Shown here in pieces: positions 42,364 to 50,147 of a stretch of DNA of 64,000 nt. The stretch covers positions 1 through 64,000 of the forward strand of contig BEIN01000003.1 in assembly GCA_002898375.1 (NCBI GenBank), in the 5' to 3' direction. Below the pieces are notes generated by a model. The model saw only the letters and a list, made by a program, of their open reading frames with translations, was not told the DNA's origin and searched no databases. The translations under genes and the position numbers were made by a program. The DNA is from a bacterium HR37 (GTDB lineage: Bacteria > Desulfobacterota_D > UBA1144 > Nemesobacterales > CSP1-2). Position 1 is the stretch's first letter. The number at the start of each line of letters is the position of its first letter.

Positions 42364-43908
42364 ATGGGTGAGGAGATAGTAAAGATATTTGATACGACTC
42401 TTAGAGATGGAGAACAGGCTCCTGGTTGCGGTATGACTGCGGAAGAAAAGCTTAAGGTTGCCTACCAGCTTGAGAAGCTGGGCGTTGATATAATTGAGGC
42501 AGGGTTTCCGATCTCTTCAGAGGGTGATTTTCAAGCTGTAAGGCTAATTGCTGAAAAGATTAGAAACTGTGAGATAGCGGCTCTTTGTCGGGCAAATTTT
42601 AAAGATATAGATAGGGGATGGGAGGCAATAAAGGTAGCTGAGTGTCCCCGTATCCATACCTTTATAGCCACCTCAGACATTCACCTTAAATACAAGCTTA
42701 GGAAAACAAGGGAAGAGGTGCTGGAAATAATAGATGCTGCTGTAAGGTATGCAAAGCGTTATACTGAAAATGTAGAGTTTTCCTGTGAAGATGCAACAAG
42801 AACTGATCTTGACTATCTTTGCCAAGCAGTTGAGGTAGCTATAAAGGCAGGGGCTACAACTATCAACATACCTGATACTGTGGGGTATACGATTCCGGAG
42901 GAGTTTGCTTACATAATAAGGGTTCTTAGAGAAAGGGTAAGCGGACTCGATAAGGTTACATTAAGCGTTCACTGTCACAACGATTTGGGTCTTGCCGTTG
43001 CAAATTCGCTTGCTGCTATAAAGGAGGGGGCAAGACAGGTTGAGTGTACGATAAACGGTATTGGGGAGAGGGCAGGGAATGCCTCCTTGGAAGAGATAGT
43101 GATGGCATTAAAAGTACGTCATGACCGTCATCCATTTAAAACAAGGATTGTTACCGAGCAGATTTATCCTACAAGCAGGCTTGTATCCCAGGTAACTGGG
43201 GTAAATGTTCAACCCAATAAAGCCATAGTTGGAGCAAACGCATTTGCCCATGAAGCTGGAATTCACCAGGATGGTGTTCTTAAAGAAAGGATGACGTATG
43301 AGATAATGAGGCCTGAAGAGGTTGGTATCCCTTCAAATAAGATAATCCTTGGGAAGCACTCCGGAAGACATGCATTCAGGAAAAGGCTTGAGGAGTTTGG
43401 GTATTTCCTAAACGATAAGGATTTTGAGATAGCCTTTCAGAGGTTTAAGGATCTGGCGGATAAGAAGAAATATGTGTTTGATGAAGATATAGAGGCTCTA
43501 ATAGGTGAGCAGTTCGTTCGATCATCGGATTTCTATAAGCTTATTTCGGTAAACTTTGCCAGCGGAACGGATATGCAGCCTGTTGCCACGGTAAGGCTGT
43601 TGATAGACGGGAAAGAGGTTACGGCATCTGAATACGGTGATGGTCCCGTTGATGCTGTATATAAGGCAATTTCTAAAGCAACAGGTATGCATCCAAATCT
43701 TGAGCACTACGTTGTATCTGCAATTACGGGTGGTACGGATGCCCAGGGTGAGGTGACCGTAAGGGTTGAAGAAGATGGAGTGGTTTCTCAAGGACAGGGA
43801 GCAAGTACGGATATTGTTGTGGCAAGTGCAAAGGCCTTTATAAATGCACTTAACAAGTTGCGTTGGCGTAAGGAGCATCCAAGAAGGGCTTCATCAAAGG
43901 GGATATAG
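42364..43908 (+). CDS. leuA: 2-isopropylmalate synthase
   Basis: 514 residues. The TIM barrel has [48 protein letters not shown] and [18 protein letters not shown]. The C-terminal regulatory domain (about residues 390-510) is the leucine-feedback type. It also has [14 protein letters not shown]. It condenses acetyl-CoA with 2-oxoisovalerate. Its homologues include citramalate synthase, but the GIGERAGN and HQDG motifs and full length favour LeuA. Confidence 0.93.
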   Translation: MGEEIVKIFDTTLRDGEQAPGCGMTAEEKLKVAYQLEKLGVDIIEAGFPISSEGDFQAVRLIAEKIRNCEIAALCRANFKDIDRGWEAIKVAECPRIHTFIATSDIHLKYKLRKTREEVLEIIDAAVRYAKRYTENVEFSCEDATRTDLDYLCQAVEVAIKAGATTINIPDTVGYTIPEEFAYIIRVLRERVSGLDKVTLSVHCHNDLGLAVANSLAAIKEGARQVECTINGIGERAGNASLEEIVMALKVRHDRHPFKTRIVTEQIYPTSRLVSQVTGVNVQPNKAIVGANAFAHEAGIHQDGVLKERMTYEIMRPEEVGIPSNKIILGKHSGRHAFRKRLEEFGYFLNDKDFEIAFQRFKDLADKKKYVFDEDIEALIGEQFVRSSDFYKLISVNFASGTDMQPVATVRLLIDGKEVTASEYGDGPVDAVYKAISKATGMHPNLEHYVVSAITGGTDAQGEVTVRVEEDGVVSQGQGASTDIVVASAKAFINALNKLRWRKEHPRRASSKGI

Positions 43909-43935
43909 AGTCCCTTCTACCTTTAAGGTAAAAAC

Positions 43936-45426
43936 ATGCCTTTCCCCGCTAATGATATAAAGAGTTTTGTTAAGGCAGGATATCCAGTGCTTTATCTGGT
44001 TTCCTGGGAAGAGGAACGTGTTGAGAACAAATTAAGGGTTATAGGTAAAGAGCTATATGGAGACTCTTTTAAGTTCTACACATGGTCATGCACAGACGGT
44101 TTGGTAACTTATGAGGAGGGCGGAGTAGAAGAGACCAGGGATGTTTGCAGGGCCTTGGATAGGGTTATAAGCATTAACGAAGAGGCCTTTTTTCTTTTTA
44201 AAGACCTGAGTTTTTTTATAAATGAGCCCCAGACAATCAGGAGGTTAAAGGACATCCAGAGAACGCAAAGAGGGGCTTCAAAAACCCTTTTTGTTTTATC
44301 TTCAAGTTTAAATCTTCCCGGTGAACTGGAAAATCTGGTGCCCGTAGTGGATATAGATCTTCCTGACGCTGATGAGATAGGGGATGTTTTTGATAGTGTT
44401 GTGAATCAGTATGTAAAAGAGGACGTTTTTAGCTCCATAACACCTGAATTTAGGGAAAGGTGTATTCGTGCACTGCTTGGGCTTGGGACAGCAGAGATAG
44501 AACTTGCTTTAAAGAGGGTGCTAATTGGGATAGAGGAATTGGACGAAGACAGAGTGATTGAGTTGCTTTTGGAAGAAAAGGCCCAGTTTATAAGAAAATC
44601 TGGCACTCTGGAGTTTGTAAGGATGCGTATAAGCTTAGACAGTATTGGAGGGCTCGATAATCTTAAGGAGTGGCTTAAGATAAGGTCACTGGCATTTTCT
44701 CCAGATGCCAAGGAGTTTGGGCTTGATGTTCCAAAGGGTGTGCTTATTATGGGGATAAGTGGTTGTGGAAAGAGTCTCTGTGCCAAGGCTATAGCAACGG
44801 TGTGGGGGCTTCCACTTTTAAGGCTTGACCTCAATCAGGTATATAGTGGTTCGTTTGGAACACCTGAGGAGGCTTTTAGGAAGGCAATAAAAACCGTTGA
44901 GGCTGTAGCTCCCTGTGTTCTTTGGATTGATGAGATAGAGGCAGGAATTACAAGAAGCGGTGAAAAAACAGGTGATAGCCCGACTTCGAGGATCTTTGGT
45001 TATTTTCTTACATGGATGCAGGAAAAGGATAAGATGGTCTTTATTGCAGCCACTGCAAATCAGATTGATCTCCTTCCCCCAGAGCTTTTGAGAAAAGGGA
45101 GGTTTGATGAGATCTTTTTTGTTTCCCTTCCCTCCAGAGAGGAAAGAAAAGAGATCTTCAGGATACATCTTGCCAAAAGAGGTAAGAACCCCGATCTTTT
45201 TGATCTTGACTCCCTTGCAAAGAATACAGAGGGACTAAGTGGGGCTGAGATAGAACAGGCAGTTGTATCTGCGCTTTTTGAATCCTTCTCAAAGCAAAAG
45301 GAGTTAGATGATAGGGACCTTATCATAGCTGCTTCCACTATAGTCCCCCTCTCCACTACAATGCGAGAGGAGATCTCAAAGCTTGAGAGATGGGCAGCAA
45401 ACCGTGCTGTAAGGGCATCAAAGTAG
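43936..45426 (+). CDS. Ycf46-like AAA ATPase
   Basis: 496 residues. The N-terminal half has FVKAGYPVLYLVSWEEERVENKL and a conserved helical region. The AAA domain has Walker A GISGCGKSLCAKAIA (about residue 276), Walker B CVLWIDEIEAG (about 330) and FRK-type arginines in ELLRKGRFDEIFFV. The C-terminus VPLSTTMREEISKLERWA matches the family. Ycf46 is linked to carbon uptake in cyanobacteria and is otherwise unassigned. It follows leuA by 28 nt. Confidence 0.85.
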   Translation: MPFPANDIKSFVKAGYPVLYLVSWEEERVENKLRVIGKELYGDSFKFYTWSCTDGLVTYEEGGVEETRDVCRALDRVISINEEAFFLFKDLSFFINEPQTIRRLKDIQRTQRGASKTLFVLSSSLNLPGELENLVPVVDIDLPDADEIGDVFDSVVNQYVKEDVFSSITPEFRERCIRALLGLGTAEIELALKRVLIGIEELDEDRVIELLLEEKAQFIRKSGTLEFVRMRISLDSIGGLDNLKEWLKIRSLAFSPDAKEFGLDVPKGVLIMGISGCGKSLCAKAIATVWGLPLLRLDLNQVYSGSFGTPEEAFRKAIKTVEAVAPCVLWIDEIEAGITRSGEKTGDSPTSRIFGYFLTWMQEKDKMVFIAATANQIDLLPPELLRKGRFDEIFFVSLPSREERKEIFRIHLAKRGKNPDLFDLDSLAKNTEGLSGAEIEQAVVSALFESFSKQKELDDRDLIIAASTIVPLSTTMREEISKLERWAANRAVRASK

Positions 45427-45450
45427 GATTGTTTTCTGGGGGTTTTATGC

Positions 45451-45479
45451 TTGAAGGTGTATGTATCTTATGTTATAAA
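45451..45479 (+). promoter_or_regulatory. Promoter of tRNA-Ala
   Basis: TTGAAG (45451-45456), 17 nt spacer, TATAAA (45474-45479). The start near 45486 is about 20 nt ahead of the tRNA. Confidence 0.6.
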
Positions 45480-45505
45480 GTTGAGTGTAGTTTGAGTGCA
45501 TAAGT

Positions 45506-45579
45506 GGGGATGTAGCTCAGTTTGGGAGAGCGCCGCCTTCGCAAGGCGGAGGTCGGGGGTTCGATTCCCCTCATCTCCA
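45506..45579 (+). tRNA. tRNA-Ala (CGC)
   Basis: Acceptor GGGGATG with CATCTCC includes the G3-U70 pair that identifies alanine tRNA. The anticodon stem CCGCC/GGCGG encloses TTCGCAA, so the anticodon is CGC. The T arm is GGGGG-TTCGATT-CCCCT. The 3' bases after the discriminator A are CTA, so CCA is not encoded, unlike the other two tRNAs here. An integrase fragment follows at once, making this a likely integration site. Confidence 0.93.
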
Positions 45580-45602
45580 CTAGTGATTTCAGGGAGTTAC
45601 GC

Positions 45603-46435
45603 TTAGTTCTTCTTCGCTCTTCTGTTTAAACGTTCCTCAAGCTTTCCTATAGCTGTTCTCTTTGCCTCTTCTCCTGTATGGCTGTAACGCTTAAGCATCC
45701 GGATATCCTTGTGCCCGCTAAGCCCCATAACGGTTGTTGGATCCTCTTTCTCCCCCACAACAAGATTTGATACAAAGGTATGTCTAAGATCATGAAACCT
45801 GCAATATGCTATTCCTGATTTCTTAAGGGCTGTCTTCCAAGCCCTCTTCCATGCATCAGGATGGGCTTCCCCTCATGGGTGGTAAATACATACTCACATG
45901 TTGTCTTTTCCCTAAGCTCTATTAAGGTGTCCATTAAAGGCTTTGCTAAGGGAATTGCCCTTGACTCATTGTTTTTGCTCTCTTTCACATAAATATATCC
46001 ACGCTCAAAATCAACATCACTCCACTTAAGCTTTGCTATCTCTCCCCTTCTCATTCCAGTTAGATAAGCACAAAGTAGGATTGGCTTAAAGTGAGGTGAT
46101 GCTGATTGGTAAAGCCTTTTAAACTCTTCCTCAGTTAAAACCCTGGGTAAATACTTTTGAACCTTAACAAGCTTTATTCCCTGGATAGGGTTCTTTGTTA
46201 TAAGCTTCCGTTCTAAAGCAAGGTTAAACATCCTTCTTAAAACTCCAAGCTCTTTGTTTATGGTTTCAGGTTTCCTTCCCTGAGCCTTCCTCCTAGCTTT
46301 GTATTTCTCAACAAGCCAGAGGTTTAGCTCACCCACATACTTACCGCCAAAGAATGAAAGCAAGGGTTTTGATGCTGCAATATCTCTTTCTGGTGCCCTG
46401 TGGTGAGCTTTTGCCCATTCAAGGTATTTTTCCAT
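45603..46435 (-). pseudogene. Tyrosine recombinase (integrase), frameshifted
   Basis: The open frame 46435-45809 gives a SAM-like core-binding domain (LEWAKAHHRAPERDIAASKPLL) and the first part of the catalytic domain (LTGMRRGEIAKLKWSDVDF, with the first catalytic Arg), up to EGKPI. The rest (HDLRHTFVSNL, LSGHKDIRMLKRYSH, ending RRAKKN at 45603) is in another frame, including His, Arg, His and Tyr of the catalytic set. Adding one base at the GG pair 45859-45860 joins them as GKPIPDAWK. The N-terminus also seems truncated. It lies just after tRNA-Ala, convergent to it. It could be a true pseudogene or a base-calling error. Confidence 0.85.
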
Positions 46436-46458
46436 AAGGGTATCAAGATGTACAGAGA

Positions 46459-46590
46459 AGGTTCTTTGATCTCGTATCCTTCTCTTTTCATAACTTCATG
46501 GATCCATCCCCTTAAAAGCTCACTTACGGTGAGATAGTTCTTTTTTGCATACTCTTTAACTTTTCTATTTATACTCGAAAGTGAAACTAT
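46459..46590 (-). pseudogene. Ribbon-helix-helix protein remnant
   Basis: In one minus-strand frame the sequence reads VSLSSINRKVKEYAKK, then NYLTVSELLRGWIHEVMKREG. This has the strand-helix-helix pattern of CopG-like DNA-binding proteins, but there is no start codon at its upstream end. It overlaps the N-terminal area of the integrase in a different frame. It could be the rest of an antitoxin or excisionase-type gene. Confidence 0.4.
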
Positions 46591-46636
46591 ATGCTAATCG
46601 TAGTAAAATAAGTTAATTTATAGCTTTATAGCGAAC

Positions 46637-46654
46637 TTACAATTTTAATTGTAA
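46637..46654. promoter_or_regulatory. Palindromic operator-like site upstream of the methyltransferase gene
   Basis: TTACAATT and AATTGTAA flank a TT centre, a perfect 18 bp palindrome about 90 bp ahead of the methyltransferase start. A TATAAT at 46707-46712 lies between. A small DNA-binding regulator could control the R-M pair here; none is encoded intact nearby. Confidence 0.35.
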
Positions 46655-46745
46655 TATGTAATCTAAAAAACTATGTACAGGCTATTTAAACGGGATCGGT
46701 TAGAGATATAATAATAAAGTAAAGAGATGTAAAAGGAAATAAAGT

Positions 46746-47681
46746 ATGCAAGAAGTCAATTTAGCCAAAAAATACATCCCTATGAAAGAAGTAACCCATG
46801 AAGATTATCTGGAGCTTATCAAAGGAAGGAGTTCAGTAGTTATTGAGGATGTGGAGATAAAGCTTCAAAAAGTATGGGACATAAAATCATATGCACCACC
46901 TGATGATTATACTCCTGAACGCACAACTGTATGGAGTTTTCCTGACAGAGGGGATTGGGCAACACATCAAGGAAACTACAGGGGAAACTGGTCCCCTTAT
47001 ATTCCAAGAAATCTTATCCTAAAGTACACTCAGAAGGGTGATTGGGTTTTGGATCAGATGATGGGAAGCGGAACTACCCTTGTTGAAGCTAAGCTGCTGG
47101 AGAGGAATGCAATTGGTGTAGATATTAACCTTGATGCTGTAATAGTTGCAAGGAATCGTTTGGATTTCTTCTACAATCCTCTTTTCCCGGAATACAGAGA
47201 GCCGGAAATTCTGACCTATTGGGGAGATGCAAGGAATCTGGATAAGATAGAAGACGAAAGCATTGATCTTATTGCCACTCATCCTCCATATGCAAGCATA
47301 ATTTCATATACTAAAAGCAAAAGGCTTGAGGACGATCTATCTCAACTTCCTTTTGAAGAGTACTTGGGGGAGATGAGGAAAGTAGCAGAAGAGTCATTCA
47401 GAGTATTAAAACCAAATAAGATCTGTGCAATTCTTATAGGGGATACAAGGAAGCACAAACATTATATACCCATTGCATTCAGGGTAATGGAAGCTTTCTT
47501 GGATACAGGTTTTATCTTGAAAGAAGATATTATCAAGCTTCAGTGGAACATGAAAACTACAAGGGAGAGATGGCGGGCAAAAGAGTATGAGTTTTATCTA
47601 ATAGGGCATGAACATATCTTCATTTTTAGAAAACCGGAAAGCGAAAAAGAATATAAGAAATATAAATTTAGCACAAAGTGA
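46746..47681 (+). CDS. DNA methyltransferase of type II R-M system
   Basis: 311 residues. The AdoMet motif VLDQMMGSGTTLVEAKLL (about residue 100) precedes the catalytic-type motif THPPYASII (about residue 178), then FEEYLGEMRKVAEESFRVLKPN. The order is motif I before motif IV, while the GSGTT form of motif I is typical of beta-class enzymes, where it comes last. This suggests a permuted beta-like enzyme. Whether the product is m6A or m4C is not clear (HPPY rather than DPPY or SPPY). It overlaps the endonuclease gene by GTGA. Confidence 0.85.
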   Translation: MQEVNLAKKYIPMKEVTHEDYLELIKGRSSVVIEDVEIKLQKVWDIKSYAPPDDYTPERTTVWSFPDRGDWATHQGNYRGNWSPYIPRNLILKYTQKGDWVLDQMMGSGTTLVEAKLLERNAIGVDINLDAVIVARNRLDFFYNPLFPEYREPEILTYWGDARNLDKIEDESIDLIATHPPYASIISYTKSKRLEDDLSQLPFEEYLGEMRKVAEESFRVLKPNKICAILIGDTRKHKHYIPIAFRVMEAFLDTGFILKEDIIKLQWNMKTTRERWRAKEYEFYLIGHEHIFIFRKPESEKEYKKYKFSTK

Positions 47682-47683
47682 TA

Positions 47684-48574
47684 ATGGTCAGATTCAAAGA
47701 GCTTGGCTTTAAAAACTTTGTGGAGTATAGAGATTATTTTTTTAATACCTTGCTACCTTCTAATAAGACATACAAGTATTTTGTTGATTGGAGTAAAGTT
47801 AAAAAGGTTATTAACAGATATTTAGATGAAATTTCTTTATTAAATTCCTTAACAAAAGTAAATACTAAAGAAAGAGAAAAGCGTTTATGCAAATTGTTAC
47901 TAACCTATCCAAAAGTGGTGAAGGTTATTCCTCTTCTCATAGCTGAAAGAGTTCAAAAGGGCAAGGTTGATATTTTTGATACTAGAAATGAGGAATTTGT
48001 TACAATTGAGTTTAATCCCGCAAAGATAAGCAGGGAAGATGTAAATAAAATCATAGAGTTTTGTGTTAAATCCAGTGTTATAAATTTATTTCAGGAAGTA
48101 AAGGATCTGCATGATTACCTTCTTGGTGTAGAAGTTGGTTTAGATACTAATGCTAGAAAAAATAGAAGCGGATATATCTTTGAAGAAATGTGTAAACAGA
48201 AAATTAAAAGAATCATTGGAGGGAGATATACTATAAAAAGTAACGACCCCAGTTTTTCTCTTTATGAAGTAATAACAAAAGGTAAAAGTAAAGGAAAAAC
48301 ACATGATTTTATTATTTACAAAGACAGCGATCCCTTGTTAATCGTTGAATGTAATTTCTACAATGTCTCTGGAAGCAAGCCGGTCTCTATATCTGAGAGC
48401 TATATAGAAATGCATAGAGAAGCTAAAAAGCGAGGAGTTAACTTTTTATGGATAACAGATGGCCCTGCATGGCATAAGATGAAAGAACCTCTATTAAGAA
48501 GCATAAAGGAAATGGATTGGATATTAAATTTTAGAATGCTAAACTTGGTTGAGAAAATCCTTAATCAAGAGTAA
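47684..48574 (+). CDS. DpnII-family type II restriction endonuclease
   Basis: 296 residues from ATG 47684 (a GTG at 47678 is possible and would overlap the methyltransferase stop). The family signature GVEVGLDTNARKNRSG lies near residue 148, followed by EEMCKQKIKRII, and a D-type nuclease core is suggested by THDFIIYKDSDPLLIVECNFY (D then ExN). DpnII/MboI members cut GATC. Here the partner is not the usual Dam-like enzyme, so the target may differ. AT-rich codon use, especially compared with the type I island. Confidence 0.8.
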   Translation: MVRFKELGFKNFVEYRDYFFNTLLPSNKTYKYFVDWSKVKKVINRYLDEISLLNSLTKVNTKEREKRLCKLLLTYPKVVKVIPLLIAERVQKGKVDIFDTRNEEFVTIEFNPAKISREDVNKIIEFCVKSSVINLFQEVKDLHDYLLGVEVGLDTNARKNRSGYIFEEMCKQKIKRIIGGRYTIKSNDPSFSLYEVITKGKSKGKTHDFIIYKDSDPLLIVECNFYNVSGSKPVSISESYIEMHREAKKRGVNFLWITDGPAWHKMKEPLLRSIKEMDWILNFRMLNLVEKILNQE

Positions 48575-48942
48575 CCATGACTATAAAACTTTTATAATTC
48601 TAGTATACTCTGTTGCAAAGGAAGGGATAAAAAGTCTCCCTAAAGTATAAGTTAGATATGTGCCTTAGCAAATTATTTAAACCTGTCTCGTGCTTATGCA
48701 ATGCCAATTCATACGCTTTTTAGTTGCTTGTACTGCCCCATAAGGGGTTATACTCCTCTCTGAGTAAGCAACCAAAGCTTCTTTACTTATTCAAGAACAT
48801 TAAGAATAGTGCTTCTCACTTTACTAATACCATTGAGTGAAATAGCTTCTAACCCTAGCCAAATCCTAGAAATTCCTCGCATAAGGTATTTAAAGTTACT
48901 GCGAATTTAAATCAGAGATGAGTTAAGATATAATCTGTTTTT
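48575..48942. other. Intergenic region, probable gene remnant on minus strand
   Basis: 368 bp. On the minus strand from about 48772 to 48600 one frame reads EEYNPLWGSTSN, stop, then KAYELALHKHETGLNNLLRH and continues to a TAG at 48602. It looks like a decayed coding segment, possibly a transposase, but I cannot assign it. The AT-rich final part contains the promoter of the ArsC-like gene. Confidence 0.3.
48906..48934 (+). promoter_or_regulatory. Promoter of ArsC-like gene, probable leaderless start
   Basis: TTTAAA (48906-48911), 17 nt, TATAAT (48929-48934). The ATG of the gene is at 48943, only 8 nt beyond the -10, so the mRNA would have almost no leader and no Shine-Dalgarno site. Confidence 0.5.
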
Positions 48943-49299
48943 ATGAGCAAAGAAAAGGTTAAAATCTATGTTAAACCAACCTGCACTACTTGCAGGAAGG
49001 CATTAAGGATTCTAAAGGACAGAGGAGTGGATTTTGAGGTAATAGATTACTACAGAAAGCCTTTAACAGTAGAAAAACTCAGACAACTGTTAAAAAAGCT
49101 CGGTCTTTCTCCAGGAGAGATTCTAAGAAAAAGCGGGGAAATGTATAAAAGACTAGGTTTGTCTAAAGGGGACTTATCCGATTCTGAGGTTTTGGATTTA
49201 ATGCTAAAATATCCGGATTTAATCCAGCGTCCAATTGTTGAGAAGGGAAATAAAGCAATACTTGCAAGACCAGTAGAGAAGATTTATGAACTACTTTAG
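48943..49299 (+). CDS. ArsC/Spx-like thioredoxin-fold protein
   Basis: 118 residues. It has the CTTCRKALRIL motif (CxxC, about residue 14-17), DYYRKPLTVEKL, ILRKSGEMYKRLGL and the LIQRPIVEKGNKAILARP block of the ArsC family. Arsenate reductases of this type use glutathione or glutaredoxin; Spx-like and YffB-like relatives do not reduce arsenate. The arginines of RPIV and ARP are present, so arsenate reduction is possible. The neighbours give no arsenic context. Confidence 0.8.
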   Translation: MSKEKVKIYVKPTCTTCRKALRILKDRGVDFEVIDYYRKPLTVEKLRQLLKKLGLSPGEILRKSGEMYKRLGLSKGDLSDSEVLDLMLKYPDLIQRPIVEKGNKAILARPVEKIYELL

Positions 49300-49447
49300 T
49301 TTGATTTCCGCTCCTTGTAATACGAATTCCTGATAAAATTTTAACTCTTTGATAGGGGAAAAACCACTTAATTTATAAATTACCCCTTGTTAGCTTACAC
49401 AACTTAGGTAGAATTATGTTGCCTTCTACTAGATGGATATGTCTAGA

Positions 49448-49504
49448 GAGTTCCCTGAGAGAGCCTCCCGAGTGGTAAATACGCTTTAAGCTCTCAGGGA
49501 ACTC
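49448..49504. repeat. Hairpin 1 in intergenic region
   Basis: Perfect 14 bp arms, GAGTTCCCTGAGAG (49448-49461) and CTCTCAGGGAACTC (49491-49504), with a 29 nt loop. The stem is G/C-rich against an AT-rich background and is followed by CTTTATTATG. It could be a terminator or part of a structured RNA. Confidence 0.6.
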
Positions 49505-49714
49505 CTTTATTATGAAGGGGAAGAAAAAGCTTTAAAAAAATATCACAAACAGTCGTTTTTTCCAAGACCGCTTCCTTATTCCTTAAATAATTTGCCGTGT
49601 CTTTTTTATAAAGGGTAAAGGCTTAGGTGCCTCTGGCTTTAGCAGGAAGACAGTAAAGTAGAGAATCTTTGCGGATCTTTAATACTTATGATATTTTTGT
49701 GGTAACTGTATAAA

Positions 49715-49771
49715 GGGAGCTCCTTGAGGCCTTTGTTACCAGCGTAGAGGTTATGCCTCAAGGAAACTCCC
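49715..49771. repeat. Hairpin 2 in intergenic region, with pseudoknot potential
   Basis: Arms GGGAGCTCCTTGAGGC (49715-49730) and GCCTCAAGGAAACTCCC (49755-49771), with one internal mismatch or bulge. The loop holds GTTACC (49735-49740), which is complementary to GGTAAC at both 49701-49706 and 49776-49781, so alternative or pseudoknotted folds are possible. The stem resembles hairpin 1 in sequence (GAGTTCCCTGAG and GAGCTCCTTGAG). Confidence 0.55.
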
Positions 49772-49912
49772 TGGAGGTAACAGACATCTTTACAGAGATC
49801 CCTGTTATTCTACCTGAGTTATCCTCACTAACAAGTATAAAAACATTTCAGCTTAACTTTTTATTGAGTTTTATTTACAATTTGTATTAAGAAAAAAAAG
49901 GGGGGAGCTATC

Positions 49913-50110
49913 TTGGCAAAGGCAAAAGCAAAAGCTAGTCCTAAAAGAAAGGTTACTTCGGCAAAGAAAAAGCCAAAGCTTGAGGACGTTATAAGTGAGA
50001 TAAAGAAGATTAACGAAAGATTGGATAAGGTTGAAAGTGATATACTTGCTCTTCGTGGTATTGCTCAACCGCAGACTGTTCCATCTCAGGAGGAGGCAGG
50101 ACAGCAATAA
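49913..50110 (+). CDS. Small lysine-rich coiled-coil protein
   Basis: 65 residues starting at TTG 49913, with the ribosome site GGGGGGAGC 4-5 nt upstream. The N-terminal third is KAKAKASPKRKVTSAKKK, a basic tail like that of histone H1-like proteins. The rest (about residues 22-50, LEDVISEIKKINERLDKVE) is a heptad-patterned coiled coil. It is likely a nucleic-acid-associated or scaffold protein. No family is recognised. Confidence 0.65.
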   Translation: MAKAKAKASPKRKVTSAKKKPKLEDVISEIKKINERLDKVESDILALRGIAQPQTVPSQEEAGQQ

Positions 50111-50147
50111 AGATTTAGGTAATTACGCTTTTATTGCTTTTAACCAG

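Larger units (their letters stand above)
49300..49912. other. Long intergenic region with two large hairpins
   Basis: 613 bp without a gene. It contains two long hairpins about 270 bp apart (49448-49504 and 49715-49771), annotated separately, and the ribosome site GGGGGGAGC of the following small gene. It is AT-rich between the hairpins. No tRNA or named RNA family is recognised. Confidence 0.5.

Noticed and set aside
48575-48942. Functional protein gene on the minus strand in the gap before the ArsC-like gene
   Set aside because: Frame broken by a stop and without start; kept only as a possible remnant.
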